NCBI RefSeq assembly: GCF_019931165.1 | Contig: NZ_JAIOUP010000011.1 | Location: 1-64,000 of the forward strand | Direction: 5' to 3' | Length of the DNA: 64,000 bases | Source of the DNA: Schnuerera sp. xch1 | GTDB taxonomy: Bacteria; Bacillota; Clostridia; Tissierellales; Tepidimicrobiaceae | Shown: positions 7,897 through 15,662 of the stretch, one piece after another | How positions within the stretch are numbered: the first letter of the stretch is position 1 | How the letters are laid out: every line of letters starts with the position of its first letter | Position numbers and translations under genes: made by a program | The notes under the pieces: generated by a model | Told to the model about the DNA's origin: nothing | Databases searched by the model: none | The model's input: the letters and a program-made list of their open reading frames with translations, nothing else

Positions 7897-8973
7897 TTGA
7901 CATATTATAAGGATAAGTTATCTTTAATTTCTGATTCAATTGACAATATAGATTTGTTTAGATTACTTGATTATAAAATAATAAGGTATCATTTTGATAA
8001 TAGGATACAGATTTATGATGAAGAAGTTATAAGTACAGAAGTTAATTCAGAATTTGATGTATCAATTGATGAAGATGATGTAATATATTTAGTTTATCAA
8101 AATTCTGAATTAGATCTTATTTTAACACTAATAAACGATAGAGAAGTAGAACATATAAAATTAACTCGAAATCCTATACCAGAAGTATACTATTTAAATA
8201 TATACATATATAATGGGGAACCCCATATTTTTTATTTTATCTTATTATCACAAAAGGAGAAAAAATATAGATTATATCATCACTATCCTTGTAAAGATGG
8301 TTGGATAACAAATATAATAGATGAAATTACTGTTAATCAGGTTTTAAATTCGATTAGCATATTTAATATTGGAAATGATTTGCTATTAGCTTATTATGAT
8401 GTTATAGAACATGAACAAATTTATATTAGAATTTTTGATTTAGAAAAGAAGGAATGGGGAGAAAAGGTTAAGTTAACGAGTACTGAAGAAGACAAGTTAT
8501 ATCTAGATTTTATATATAAAGATAATAAGATCCATCTAACTTACTGTCAATATGAAGAAGGAAATTTAGTGGTAAGGTATGAAAGATTTGACTATAGCAA
8601 TGGTTTTATGGTAAAAGAAGTGGAAGATACAATATCTAATCCAGAAAATCCACAATATCCTACTATTATATATTATGGAGAAAAGCTATGGATAGTATGG
8701 ATGGAATATGATAATGTAATAAGTAGGTACAGTGATGACATAGGTAATATATGGAGTCCCATTTATCTATGGAATGAATCAAAGGGAAATGAGATTGTAA
8801 GGTATAAATATTATAAAGTACAAAATAAGAGTAATACAATATTAAATTATTCTTTTGGAAAGCTTAGTCAAGGCATAAGATTTGTCGGATTTGGAGAAAT
8901 AGATGATGTTTCTGAAATACCTGTAAAAAAAAAGAATCAAATGAAGTTTCTCAAGAATCTACCCAAGATTTAA
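7897..8973 (+). CDS. Propeller-like repeat protein; continues in the -1 frame at an A9 run
   Basis: A protein of about 358 residues in the zero frame, with repeated beta-strand motifs such as NIYIYNGEPHIFYF, IFNIGNDLLLAYYD, IYKDNKIHLTYCQY and IYYGEKLWIVWMEYD, spaced as in a beta-propeller. No catalytic motif is seen. I prefer the TTG start at 7897, because the GTG at 7885 lies inside the ribosome binding site AGGTGGTGAT. The zero frame stops 40 bases after an A9 run (8925-8933) followed by G. The next open frame (to 9164) is in the -1 frame and is open back through this run, so the 9 A plus G, which contain A-AAA-AAG, may fuse both into a protein of about 422 residues. Confidence 0.65.
   Translation: MTYYKDKLSLISDSIDNIDLFRLLDYKIIRYHFDNRIQIYDEEVISTEVNSEFDVSIDEDDVIYLVYQNSELDLILTLINDREVEHIKLTRNPIPEVYYLNIYIYNGEPHIFYFILLSQKEKKYRLYHHYPCKDGWITNIIDEITVNQVLNSISIFNIGNDLLLAYYDVIEHEQIYIRIFDLEKKEWGEKVKLTSTEEDKLYLDFIYKDNKIHLTYCQYEEGNLVVRYERFDYSNGFMVKEVEDTISNPENPQYPTIIYYGEKLWIVWMEYDNVISRYSDDIGNIWSPIYLWNESKGNEIVRYKYYKVQNKSNTILNYSFGKLSQGIRFVGFGEIDDVSEIPVKKKNQMKFLKNLPKI
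8925..8934 (+). other. Slippery A9G sequence, candidate -1 frameshift site
   Basis: The run is nine A then G, read in the zero frame as GTA-AAA-AAA-AAG. The last seven bases form A-AAA-AAG, the heptamer used for programmed -1 frameshifting in Escherichia coli dnaX. A -1 shift here gives KESNEVSQESTQ and continues without stop to 9164. Indel error at the run, phase variation, or transcriptional slippage would have the same effect. Confidence 0.55.
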
Positions 8974-8975
8974 AT

Positions 8976-9164
8976 TTGAATGAGGATATTAGAATTCAAA
9001 TTGAAAGTATATTTAATTTGTTAGACAAATTAGAAGAAAGAATAAGAACCTTAGAAGAAATAGAGCATAAAGAAGAATTAGAACAATTAATACAAAGAGT
9101 TGATGTTATAGAAGAATTTTTGAATAGACGGGCACGGGGATTTTATAGGAGAAACAAAAATTAG
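8976..9164 (+). CDS. Coiled-coil segment, probably the C-terminus of the preceding protein
   Basis: The frame encodes 62 residues from a TTG, but it is open further upstream to the A9 run at 8925. The sequence LLDKLEERIRTLEEIEHKEELEQL is a strong heptad coiled coil, ending in a basic RRARGFYRRNKN. There is no ribosome binding site before the TTG at 8976: the bases upstream are the end of the zero-frame gene. I therefore favour it as a frameshift extension rather than a separate gene. A coiled coil would make the propeller-like protein multimeric. Confidence 0.5.
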   Translation: MNEDIRIQIESIFNLLDKLEERIRTLEEIEHKEELEQLIQRVDVIEEFLNRRARGFYRRNKN

Positions 9165-9199
9165 ATAGATGTTACATATGTAACATCTATCTAATTTTT
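9156..9199. terminator. Perfect 44-base palindrome, bidirectional terminator
   Basis: The 22-base half-site AAAAATTAGATAGATGTTACAT (9156-9177) is followed at once by its exact reverse complement (9178-9199). The stop codons of both convergent genes (9162-9164 and 9191-9193) are inside the stem. The T5 ends make it a terminator in both directions. Confidence 0.8.
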
Positions 9200-10171
9200 G
9201 AAATAATTTTTAATAGTATTTATATTATTTGTTATGCTTAATATCAACATCAGTTTAATTCTGGCTTTTTGACCTGGAATATTATTAGCAAATATGACAT
9301 TTAGATTCTTAAGATGTTTCCCTCCGCCTTCATATCCATAGGTATCCAATACTCTACCAGTTGGACATCTTGATACCATAACAACTGGGATATTTTCGTC
9401 TATAGCCTTTTTAATACCTTTTACCATAGTAGGAGGTACATTTCCCCTTCCGAGTGCTTCAATCACAATACCTTTATATCCATTATTAATATAAAAATCA
9501 AATATATCTGATCCAATACCAGGGCCACACTTTACTAAAGCTACTTTTGTTTCGATTGTTTCTGTATTTATATATTGTTTTTGTAAAATATCTCTATAAA
9601 AGATTACTTCATCATTATCGACTATTCCTAAAGGTCCAAGTTCCGGAGATTTAAAGGTATTTAAAGATAGGGTATTAGTTTTTGTTACTTCTGCAGCTGA
9701 GTTTACTTCATTATTCATTACCACGAGAACTCCCTTATTTTGGGCATTTTTAGAAATAGCAGTACAAATAGCTGCAGATAAATTACTGGAGCCATCATAA
9801 CCAAGTTCAGAACTGTTTCTCATGGCTCCTACTACAACTATTGGTTTTTTCGAATCAATAGTTAAATCTAAAAGATAAGCTGTTTCCTCAAGAGTATCAG
9901 TACCATGAGTAATTACTACGCCTGTAATATCATGTCTGTCAACAGTTTTTTTTACAAGTGATGATAAATCCATCATTATTTCTGGAGTAATATGTGGGCT
10001 AGGAAGATTGGAGAAGTTTATAATTTCAATATTGGTAAACTTTTCAATATTTGTTACCATTGCCATTATCTCCTCAGATGAGAGAGCTGGTATAGCGGCA
10101 TTGATTCTTGGGTCTATTTTCATTGAAATGGTTCCACCGGTAAATATAATAGCAACTTTATTATTAAGCAT
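9191..10171 (-). CDS. ansA: L-asparaginase
   Basis: A 326-residue enzyme that hydrolyses asparagine to aspartate and ammonia. The two family signatures are clear: IIFTGGTIS at the N-terminus (nucleophile Thr) and VVITHGTDTLEETAYLL, with the downstream RNSSELGYDGSSNL region. There is no signal peptide, so it is likely cytosolic, as AnsA-type enzymes are. The start is supported by AAGGAGG (10177-10183). A candidate small RNA lies 60 bases upstream on the same strand and ends in a strong terminator, so the gene probably has its own promoter or depends on read-through. The gene symbol is by type; a different asparaginase class cannot be excluded. Confidence 0.85.
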   Translation of the reverse strand: MLNNKVAIIFTGGTISMKIDPRINAAIPALSSEEIMAMVTNIEKFTNIEIINFSNLPSPHITPEIMMDLSSLVKKTVDRHDITGVVITHGTDTLEETAYLLDLTIDSKKPIVVVGAMRNSSELGYDGSSNLSAAICTAISKNAQNKGVLVVMNNEVNSAAEVTKTNTLSLNTFKSPELGPLGIVDNDEVIFYRDILQKQYINTETIETKVALVKCGPGIGSDIFDFYINNGYKGIVIEALGRGNVPPTMVKGIKKAIDENIPVVMVSRCPTGRVLDTYGYEGGGKHLKNLNVIFANNIPGQKARIKLMLILSITNNINTIKNYFKN

Positions 10172-10228
10172 AAAAATCCTCCTTATATCTATAATAGTTA
10201 TATTTTATCATAAATAAGTGAGGATATC

Positions 10229-10262
10229 ATAAAAAAGAAAAAAGGCTCCAAAAGGAGCCTTT
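10229..10262 (-). terminator. Terminator of the candidate small RNA
   Basis: On the minus strand AAAGGCTCC (10262-10254), loop TTTT, then GGAGCCTTT (10249-10241) and a run TTTTTTCTTTTTT. The T run is only on the minus-strand side, which fixes the direction. Confidence 0.8.
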
Positions 10263-10348
10263 CCACCCATAACGGATGTAAATAAACCGTTCAAAAGGGG
10301 TATTGGGAATAGAGATCTTATTTGAGGTTACCAGGGGGATAACCACTT
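10229..10348 (-). ncRNA. Candidate small regulatory RNA with C-rich loops
   Basis: On the minus strand a strong promoter (10353-10381) is followed by about 118 bases without a usable open frame. Predicted parts in order are a hairpin GGUUA-UCCCCCUGG-UAACC (10344-10326), a single-stranded stretch with UUCCCAAUACCCCUUUUG, a hairpin AACGG...CCGUU (10291-10271), and a terminator AAAGGCUCC-UUUU-GGAGCCUUU with long U tracts. CCC motifs in loops are the hallmark of Firmicutes small RNAs that block Shine-Dalgarno sequences (RoxS/RsaE). It could also be a leader that attenuates the asparaginase gene. I know of no named family match. Confidence 0.6.
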
Positions 10349-10352
10349 ATAA

Positions 10353-10381
10353 AGTATAGCAAATTACGACAAATTATGCAA
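10353..10381 (-). promoter_or_regulatory. Sigma-A-type promoter of the candidate small RNA
   Basis: On the minus strand TTGCAT (10381-10376) and TATACT (10358-10353) are spaced by exactly 17 bases. The expected start is near 10347-10348, just before the first hairpin. Confidence 0.7.
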
Positions 10382-10496
10382 CACTTTTTTACAAATTTTT
10401 TTAAATTAATTTTTTCACTATAAATTTTTTCTTTAATAAGAAATATAAATACTATATAATGAGTATGTAAATATAAGAAAAAATGGGGGGTTAAAG

Positions 10497-11102
10497 ATGG
10501 ATAATAAAATTTTATTATCAAATAATAGTTTAAAACAGAATGGATTTAAAGTGAAGACTTTTAAGAATGTATTAGAAACCAAAGAGGCATTAATGAAATC
10601 AATTAGTATTAATGAATCTGTAGCATTTGGTGGATCGATGACATTAGAGGAATTAGGTTTATATGAAGATTTAAAAAATAGAGGAAATAAAGTATATTGG
10701 CACTGGAAAGTGGAAGATAAAAAAGCTGAATTGCAAAAAGCTCTTAATGCTGATATATATCTAACAAGTACAAATGCCTTAACTCTAGATGGAAAATTGA
10801 TTAATATGGATGGAACAGGAAATAGAGTTTCCTCTTTACTTTATGGGCATAAAAGAGTATATGTAGTTGTAGGAAGGAATAAAATATGTAAAGACTATGA
10901 TCAAGCAAGAGAAAGAATTAAAAATGTAGCAGCACCGATGAATACTAAGAGATTAAACACAGATACACCATGCAGATTTACTGGTAAATGCAATGATTGT
11001 GATTCGCCTGAAAGGATATGCAATGTGGAAGTTATAATTCATAAAAATCCATCTGGAACAGAGATCAATGTTTTTATAATTGATGAAGATTTAGGATACT
11101 AA
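10497..11102 (+). CDS. LUD domain protein (lactate utilisation / DUF162 family)
   Basis: A 201-residue LUD-domain protein, related to LutC and the C-terminal part of LutB. Typical features are VAFGGSMTLEELGLYEDL, DIYLTSTNALTLDGKLINMDGTGNRV and the YVVVGRNKI segment. A cysteine group CRFTGKCNDCDSPERIC near the C-terminus, seen in clostridial single-domain members, could bind a metal or Fe-S cluster. The family includes lactate oxidation subunits, but no lutA or lutB is nearby, so the function is open. The start ATG follows GGGGGG at a normal distance. Confidence 0.75.
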   Translation: MDNKILLSNNSLKQNGFKVKTFKNVLETKEALMKSISINESVAFGGSMTLEELGLYEDLKNRGNKVYWHWKVEDKKAELQKALNADIYLTSTNALTLDGKLINMDGTGNRVSSLLYGHKRVYVVVGRNKICKDYDQARERIKNVAAPMNTKRLNTDTPCRFTGKCNDCDSPERICNVEVIIHKNPSGTEINVFIIDEDLGY

Positions 11103-11121
11103 AATTAGATGAGGTGATACT

Positions 11122-12279
11122 TTGGAGATATACTTGGATAATTGTTCAACTACTAAGCCAAGAGAAGAAGTTATTAAAGAAATGATATATGCATTGAGAG
11201 AGGAATATGGAAATCCTTCATCTTTACATAGATTAGGAATGAATGCAGAAAAAAGCATAAATAAAGTTAGACAAGAAATAGCAAATTTTTTAAGAGTTAA
11301 TAAAGATGAAATTTATTTTACATCAGGAGGAACTGAAAGTAATAATTTTGCTATGCAAAGTATAATAGAGAAATATAATAGATTTGGTAAACATATAATA
11401 ACAACTAGAATTGAACATTCTTCTATATTAAATGTGATGAAAAGCTATGAAGCTAAAGGATATGATATTACTTATTTAAAGGTAGATAACAACGGTCTCA
11501 TTTCATTAGATGAATTATATAATAGTATAAGGGATGATACTATTTTGGTGTCAATAATGCAAGTAAATAATGAAATAGGAAGTATACAACCAACTTGGAA
11601 GATTAAGGATATCCTAAGAGAAAAAAAATCAAATGCGTTGATACATGTAGATGGGGTTCAGGCATTTGGGAAAATCAATCTTGATATCAAAAAATGGGAT
11701 ATTGACACTTTCTCAATTAGTGGACACAAGATACATGGACCTAAGGGAATAGGTGTTTTATATTTAAATAAAGAATTAAAGCTTAATCCTATGATATTTG
11801 GAGGGAATCAAGAAATGGGATTGCGTTCTGGTACTGAAAATGTACCAGGAATAATGGGATTAGGAAAAGCTGTTGAAATTATGAAAAAAGATTTTGATAA
11901 AGAACAACAGAAAGTCAAAGAGATTAAATTATATTTTATAAATAAGTTGAAATGGGAAATAGATAATATTCGTATTAACAGTCCTTCAAATAATAACTTT
12001 TCACCGTATATATTAAATGTTTCCTTTGAATATGTTAAAGGAGAGGTTCTGCTTCATTATTTAGAAGATAAAGATATTTTTGTCTCTACTACATCTGCTT
12101 GTTCATCTAAAGGAAAAGGAAAAAGTCATGTGCTTGTAGAGTTAGGTTTATCTGATTCACAAATAGAAGGGGCTATTAGATTTTGTTTTTCTCATGAGAA
12201 TACTATAGAAGATATTGATTATACTGTAGATATATTAAAAAATTCAGTTGAAGATATTAGACAAATAACTATGAGGTGA
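11122..12279 (+). CDS. Cysteine desulfurase (NifS/IscS-like)
   Basis: A 385-residue pyridoxal-phosphate enzyme that removes sulfur from cysteine. The fold signatures are YLDNCSTTKP at the start, TSGGTESNNFA, the PLP lysine in FSISGHKIHGPKG, and the catalytic loop TTSACSSKGKGKSHVL. The start is TTG with GAGGTGAT upstream. The gene abuts thiI, as in Bacillus nifZ-thiI, where the desulfurase feeds sulfur directly to ThiI. This is why I see it as the tRNA thiolation desulfurase rather than the general Fe-S cluster enzyme. Confidence 0.88.
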   Translation: MEIYLDNCSTTKPREEVIKEMIYALREEYGNPSSLHRLGMNAEKSINKVRQEIANFLRVNKDEIYFTSGGTESNNFAMQSIIEKYNRFGKHIITTRIEHSSILNVMKSYEAKGYDITYLKVDNNGLISLDELYNSIRDDTILVSIMQVNNEIGSIQPTWKIKDILREKKSNALIHVDGVQAFGKINLDIKKWDIDTFSISGHKIHGPKGIGVLYLNKELKLNPMIFGGNQEMGLRSGTENVPGIMGLGKAVEIMKKDFDKEQQKVKEIKLYFINKLKWEIDNIRINSPSNNNFSPYILNVSFEYVKGEVLLHYLEDKDIFVSTTSACSSKGKGKSHVLVELGLSDSQIEGAIRFCFSHENTIEDIDYTVDILKNSVEDIRQITMR

Positions 12280-12284
12280 TTAAA

Positions 12285-13451
12285 GTGGATAAGGTTCTTA
12301 GTATTAGTGTTGGTGAAATAGCACTAAAGAAGGGAAACAGAAAATATTTTGAAGATAAGTTAATATCAAAAATGAAGAGAGCATTACAAGATTTATACTA
12401 TGAAAAAATATATAAGGAACAAGGAAAAATATATGTAGAAGCATCAGAAAATGGTTTTGAACAGATTATAAGTAGATTAAAAAAAGTGTTTGGAATTGTA
12501 TATATCAGCCCTTGTATTAGAGTGACGAAAAATATAGATGAAATAAAAGACGCTGTTATAAATATAATGAAGTATAGCCAGTTAAGGAATCCAGTAAAGA
12601 CTTTTAAGGTAAAAACGAATAGAGTAGATAAAAAATTTCCAATAAAATCGCCAGAAGTCTCAAGACAGATGGGGGCAGTAATATTAAAAAATATAAAAGA
12701 CTTAAAAGTAGATGTAAATAATCCAGAAATGTATGTATTTATAGATATAAAACAAAATGTTTACGTATATACTGAAAGGATAAAGGGTTATGGTGGATTA
12801 CCTATAGGTACTAATGGAAAAGGACTATTATTGTTATCAGGAGGAATTGATAGTCCTGTTGCGGGATTTTTGATGGCTAAGCGAGGAATCGAAATAAGTG
12901 CAATACATTTTCACAGCTATCCTTTTACCAGCGAGAGAGCGGAAGAAAAGGTTAAAAATTTAGCAAAAACTTTATCTTTATATACGGGGAAAATGAAATT
13001 ATATAGTATAAATATTTTGGATATTCAAAAAGAACTAAATAAAAAATGTCCAGAAGATGAGATGACTATTTTATCTCGTAGATTTATGATGAAAATTGCA
13101 GAAAAAATAGCTCTAGATAATGATATAGATGCTCTTATAACTGGAGAAAGTTTAGGCCAAGTAGCAAGCCAGACTATGAAAGGTATAACTGTAACCAATG
13201 CATCAGTAAACATGCCTATATTGAGGCCATTAATAGGATTGGATAAAGTTCAAATAATAGATATTGCAAAGGATATTGAAACTTATGAACAATCCATCTT
13301 ACCTTATGATGATTGCTGCACGTTGTTTTTACCAAAACATCCTGTAACTAAGCCTAAATTAAAAGATATAGAAAAATCGGAACAAAATGTAGACGTTGAA
13401 ATACTTGTTGAAAAAGCCATTAATGGTTCTATTATATATGATATAGAATAA
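12285..13451 (+). CDS. thiI: tRNA 4-thiouridine synthase ThiI
   Basis: A 388-residue enzyme that adenylates U8 of tRNA and inserts sulfur, and can contribute to thiamine thiazole synthesis. It has an N-terminal ferredoxin-like/THUMP part (to about residue 165) and the ATP pyrophosphatase P-loop GLLLLSGGIDSPVAGFLMAKRG, then ITGESLGQVASQT. It ends without the rhodanese domain of the Escherichia coli form, as in most Firmicutes. I chose GTG at 12285, because GTG at 12276 lies inside the site GAGGTGAT. The stop of the upstream desulfurase is in this site, so translation is coupled. Confidence 0.88.
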   Translation: MDKVLSISVGEIALKKGNRKYFEDKLISKMKRALQDLYYEKIYKEQGKIYVEASENGFEQIISRLKKVFGIVYISPCIRVTKNIDEIKDAVINIMKYSQLRNPVKTFKVKTNRVDKKFPIKSPEVSRQMGAVILKNIKDLKVDVNNPEMYVFIDIKQNVYVYTERIKGYGGLPIGTNGKGLLLLSGGIDSPVAGFLMAKRGIEISAIHFHSYPFTSERAEEKVKNLAKTLSLYTGKMKLYSINILDIQKELNKKCPEDEMTILSRRFMMKIAEKIALDNDIDALITGESLGQVASQTMKGITVTNASVNMPILRPLIGLDKVQIIDIAKDIETYEQSILPYDDCCTLFLPKHPVTKPKLKDIEKSEQNVDVEILVEKAINGSIIYDIE

Positions 13452-13469
13452 TACAGAAGTTACTTACAG

Positions 13470-13495
13470 ATACTAACAATTAGTATTGATACTAA
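13470..13495. promoter_or_regulatory. Candidate TetR operator
   Basis: Three copies of one half-site in alternating orientation: ATACTAA (13470-13476), TTAGTAT (13480-13486) and ATACTAA (13489-13495). The last two form a 16-base palindrome around TG. The position upstream of a TetR-type reading frame fits an autoregulatory operator. Confidence 0.5.
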
Positions 13496-13559
13496 TGTCG
13501 ATTATGATAAACTATATATAAGATAATTATTTAACAAGTGATAAAGGGGAGGTATACAA

Positions 13560-14123
13560 TTGCCGAGAATAGTGGATTATGAATCTAAAAAGCGAGAGAT
13601 GCATTTGCTAATATAGGATACTATAATACAAACTTATCCCATATTTTAAAGGAATGTGGAATAGGTAGAACAACTTTATATCAATATTTTAAAAATAAGG
13701 ATGAAATATTTTATTGTTATTTATGTTCTACATTAGAAGTGATGGAAAGTCAATTGAAGTTTATTGCTATAAATGAGCAATTAACGTATGTAGAAAAATT
13801 GAAGAAAATAATTGCTTATTTGGTATTAGAACATAGTAATATTTTTATATTATTAATTAGAAGTTTGGGTTATGTTAAAAGGAAAGCATAATAAAGTATT
13901 TAAAAACTTAAAAAGATATATACAAGATGTAAAGGCAATTCTCGAAGATTTGATAGAAAAAACAATAAGCGAAGATGGAATAAAAGATATAAATAGTACT
14001 GGATTAGCAGAAAATATTTATACCTTTGTTGAAACTTCTACACTTGAAAGAACTTCTAATGATTTAGATATAAAGGTCAAAGTTGAATCTTTTAACCTTT
14101 TAATTGATGGATTGAAGATTTAA
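13560..14123 (+). pseudogene. Broken TetR-family transcriptional regulator
   Basis: Three frames together make one TetR-like protein. From TTG 13560, MPRIVDYESKKRE runs into a stop after 18 residues. From 13601 a second frame gives AFANIGYYNTNLSHILKE and GIGRTTLYQYFKNKDEIFYCY, the recognition helix of TetR repressors, and stops at 13891. From 13872 the first frame resumes (MLKGKHNKVFKNLKRYI) and runs to 14123. A small deletion in the first helix and a second shift near 13870-13890 thus inactivate it. The site GGGGAGG precedes the TTG. The intact form was probably the regulator of the radical SAM gene that follows 16 bases later. Confidence 0.75.
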
Positions 14124-14139
14124 TTAGGGGGGTATCATA

Positions 14140-15534
14140 ATGGTAGCTGTAAAACAACTTATTAGTGCAAAAGTTATGAATGAAGGACTTAAGTATATTG
14201 AGAAAAGTCCTATGGAGAACATGCCAAAATTAATTAATTGGGCTGATAAAATTATTACTAAACCTAACCACAAAAGAATACTTCAGCTTATTAAAGATAT
14301 AATAGATGAGCCTGAAGGAAATTGGTATAAATTAATAGAGAAATTCTTTACTGATTTATCTCCATCTACAAGAAGAAGTTTTTTGACAAACTTTTTAGTG
14401 AATTCTAGTATGGTAGGTATACAATTACAGGATAAGATGAGAGAAAAATATAATTGTAATGTACCTTGGGCAATATTGATTGATCCAACAAGTGCGTGTA
14501 ATCTAAAATGTACTGGATGTTGGGCAGCAGAATACGACAAAACAGATTCATTAAGTTATGAAACATTAAATCGAGTTATAAGAGAGGGTAAGGATTTGGG
14601 GATATATATGTATATATTCTCAGGAGGAGAACCCTTAGTAAGAAAAAGGGAGCTAATAGAATTAGCTAAAGAACATAGCGATTGTATGTTTTTGGCTTTT
14701 ACCAATGCTACTCTAGTAGATGAAGGATTTGCTAAAGAATTAGGGGAAATAGGGAACTTTGGATTGGCAATTAGCGTTGAAGGTTTTGAAGAAGATACTG
14801 ATATGAGAAGAGGAAAAGGTACTTATGCAAAAGTAATGGAAGCTATGGACTTTTTAAAAGAAGAAGGAGTACTTTTTGGATTTTCAACTTGTTACCATAA
14901 ATATAATACAGATGGTGTAGGCTCCGAAGAGTATATTGACTTTTTAATAGATAAGGGCTGTATGTTTGGGTGGTATTTTACCTATATTCCAATAGGAAAG
15001 GATGCTGTAACAGATTTATTGGTAACTTCAGATCAAAGAGAATATATGTTCCATCAAATTAGGAATTTTAGAAATAAAAAGCCAATATTTTTATTGGACT
15101 TTTGGAATGATGGAGATTATGTTAATGGATGTATTGCAGGAGGTAGAAAATATTTGCATATTAATGCAAATGGAGATGTAGAACCTTGTGCATTTATTCA
15201 TTATTCTAATGTAAACATTAAAGATATTAGTCTGATTAAAGCATTACAATCACCACTATTTATGCAGTACAAAAACAGGCAACCTTTTAACAAAAATCAT
15301 CTAAGACCATGTCCCTTGTTAGATAATCCTGAAGAGTTAAGAAGTATGGTAAATGGATCCAAGGCTTATTCTACTCAGCCAGTAGACAAAGAAGATGTGG
15401 AAGACTTAACAGCTAAAACAGAAGAGGTAGCAGAAAAATGGGCTGAAACAGCAGATGGATTATGGATTGAGCTTTTGGAGGGAAAAGAGAAAAATCAAAA
15501 AGAAATAGAAGTTATAGAATCTAAAAATAATTAA
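14140..15534 (+). CDS. Radical SAM protein with C-terminal SPASM-like cysteines
   Basis: A 464-residue radical SAM enzyme. SACNLKCTGCW supplies the CxxxCxxC cluster ligands C120, C124 and C127, followed by FSGGEPLVRKREL. The C-terminal part has further cysteines (NGCIAGGRKYLHINANGDVEPC and RPCPLLDNP), as in SPASM/twitch domains that bind extra clusters. The N-terminal 105 residues are helical and unassigned; the C-terminal tail is acidic. A pairing of TetR regulator and this radical SAM type is common in clostridia, but substrate is unknown. The start follows AGGGGGG. A terminator lies directly downstream, so the gene is the last in its unit. Confidence 0.8.
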   Translation: MVAVKQLISAKVMNEGLKYIEKSPMENMPKLINWADKIITKPNHKRILQLIKDIIDEPEGNWYKLIEKFFTDLSPSTRRSFLTNFLVNSSMVGIQLQDKMREKYNCNVPWAILIDPTSACNLKCTGCWAAEYDKTDSLSYETLNRVIREGKDLGIYMYIFSGGEPLVRKRELIELAKEHSDCMFLAFTNATLVDEGFAKELGEIGNFGLAISVEGFEEDTDMRRGKGTYAKVMEAMDFLKEEGVLFGFSTCYHKYNTDGVGSEEYIDFLIDKGCMFGWYFTYIPIGKDAVTDLLVTSDQREYMFHQIRNFRNKKPIFLLDFWNDGDYVNGCIAGGRKYLHINANGDVEPCAFIHYSNVNIKDISLIKALQSPLFMQYKNRQPFNKNHLRPCPLLDNPEELRSMVNGSKAYSTQPVDKEDVEDLTAKTEEVAEKWAETADGLWIELLEGKEKNQKEIEVIESKNN

Positions 15535-15541
15535 TATATTA

Positions 15542-15587
15542 AAATAAAGAAAGTTGGGGATTTCTTTTCCCAGCTTCTTTATTTTTT
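15542..15587 (+). terminator. Rho-independent terminator
   Basis: AAATAAAGAAAGTTGGG and CCCAGCTTCTTTATTT form a long, slightly imperfect stem followed by TTTTTT. Confidence 0.8.
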
Positions 15588-15662
15588 ATGTAATGCAGAA
15601 CTTTTATTATTATAATATAATAAGATAAGGTATATATTATATGTAGATGAAGGAGGTCAATT

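Noticed and set aside
8976-9164. Independent small coiled-coil gene
   Set aside because: The TTG lacks a ribosome site and the frame is open further upstream to the A9 run, so a frameshifted extension is more likely. I keep it as an entry with low confidence.
10241-10262. Terminator for a plus-strand transcript
   Set aside because: On the plus strand the stem is followed by only three T residues, whereas the minus strand has a long T run, so I assign it to the minus-strand RNA.
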